17,360 nucleotides of DNA from an uncultured Flavobacteriales bacterium (GTDB lineage: Bacteria; Bacteroidota; Bacteroidia; Flavobacteriales_D; SKUL01), in contig CALDPJ010000126.1 in the NCBI GenBank assembly GCA_937911795.1, positions 1 to 17,360 on the forward strand, read 5' to 3'. Numbering within the stretch: the first letter of the stretch is position 1; each line of letters opens with the position of its first letter. The notes beneath the pieces are model-generated. The model was not told the DNA's origin and did no database searches. It saw nothing but the letters and a program-made list of their open reading frames with translations. Position numbers and translations under genes: made by a program. Below are positions 17,313 to 17,360 of the stretch, in pieces.

Positions 17313-17360
17313 TGATGGGTGGAGCAGTTGGTAGCTCGCCCGTACGGGAGGTCGCAGATC
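17313..17360 (+). tRNA. tRNA-like element, cut by the window end, apparent anticodon loop missing
   Basis: The order fits a tRNA. A 7-base acceptor strand (17313-17319) is followed by TG and a D arm with GAGC (17322-17325), loop AGTTGGTA and GCTC (17334-17337). Then come one G and two perfectly complementary 5-base arms CCCGT (17339-17343) and ACGGG (17344-17348). AGGTC follows, and GCAGA at 17354 looks like the start of a T stem. The D arm and the GGTCGCAG part look like those of Bacteroidota initiator tRNA as I remember it. The two anticodon-stem arms touch with no loop, so as written this is not a working tRNA: a pseudogene, a tRNA mimic or chance. It can also be read as the start of a coding frame from ATG 17312 (open to the edge). 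Confidence 0.35.

Noticed and set aside
17312..17360. Start of a protein gene at ATG 17312
   Set aside because: Sixteen codons are open to the edge, but the peptide is not recognisable and the same bases fit a tRNA-like layout better; kept as an alternative only.

Overview
The window comes from a member of the Bacteroidota, most likely a marine or freshwater flavobacterium-like lineage; the genus cannot be told from this sequence. The signs are type IX secretion (T9SS) genes, SprB-type repeats with a gliding-motility C-terminal sorting domain, a PorP/SprF protein, a GldA ATPase, and promoters close to the Bacteroidota form (TTTG, about 20 bases, TAnnTTTG). No insertion sequences, phage genes or CRISPR arrays were seen, and coding density is very high.

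Left part (1-8585, + strand): a surface-adhesin secretion operon. It starts inside a giant repeat protein whose 5' end lies outside the window. The visible 1901 codons hold 22 SprB-like repeats and end in a T9SS type B sorting domain. Thirty bases later comes a PorP/SprF outer-membrane protein, and 20 bases after that a lipoprotein with the TPR / beta-propeller / carboxypeptidase-regulatory-like / OmpA layout of PorE. Together they look like a secreted adhesin, its outer-membrane partner and a peptidoglycan-binding lipoprotein.

Middle part: a compact minus-strand housekeeping operon rsgA-dtd-mazG-like (10336 down to 8595), covering small-subunit maturation, D-aminoacyl-tRNA proofreading and nucleotide pyrophosphohydrolysis. 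It is divergent from gldA (10429-11349), the ATPase of the gliding ABC transporter, and metK (11420-12715), both on the + strand.

Right part: a minus-strand run era-der-(729 aa exported protein), from 17129 down to 12717. Era and Der are ribosome-assembly GTPases. The third gene encodes an exported protein that resembles DUF3857/transglutaminase-like proteins but appears to lack the catalytic residues. It converges on metK, and a perfect 9-bp inverted repeat contains parts of both stop codons.

Right edge (17130-17360): no convincing gene. It has a good rightward promoter followed by sequence dense in inverted repeats. It ends in a tRNA-like element in which the D arm, a 5-bp anticodon stem and the start of a T arm are recognisable but the anticodon loop seems to be missing. 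This is the least explained part of the window.
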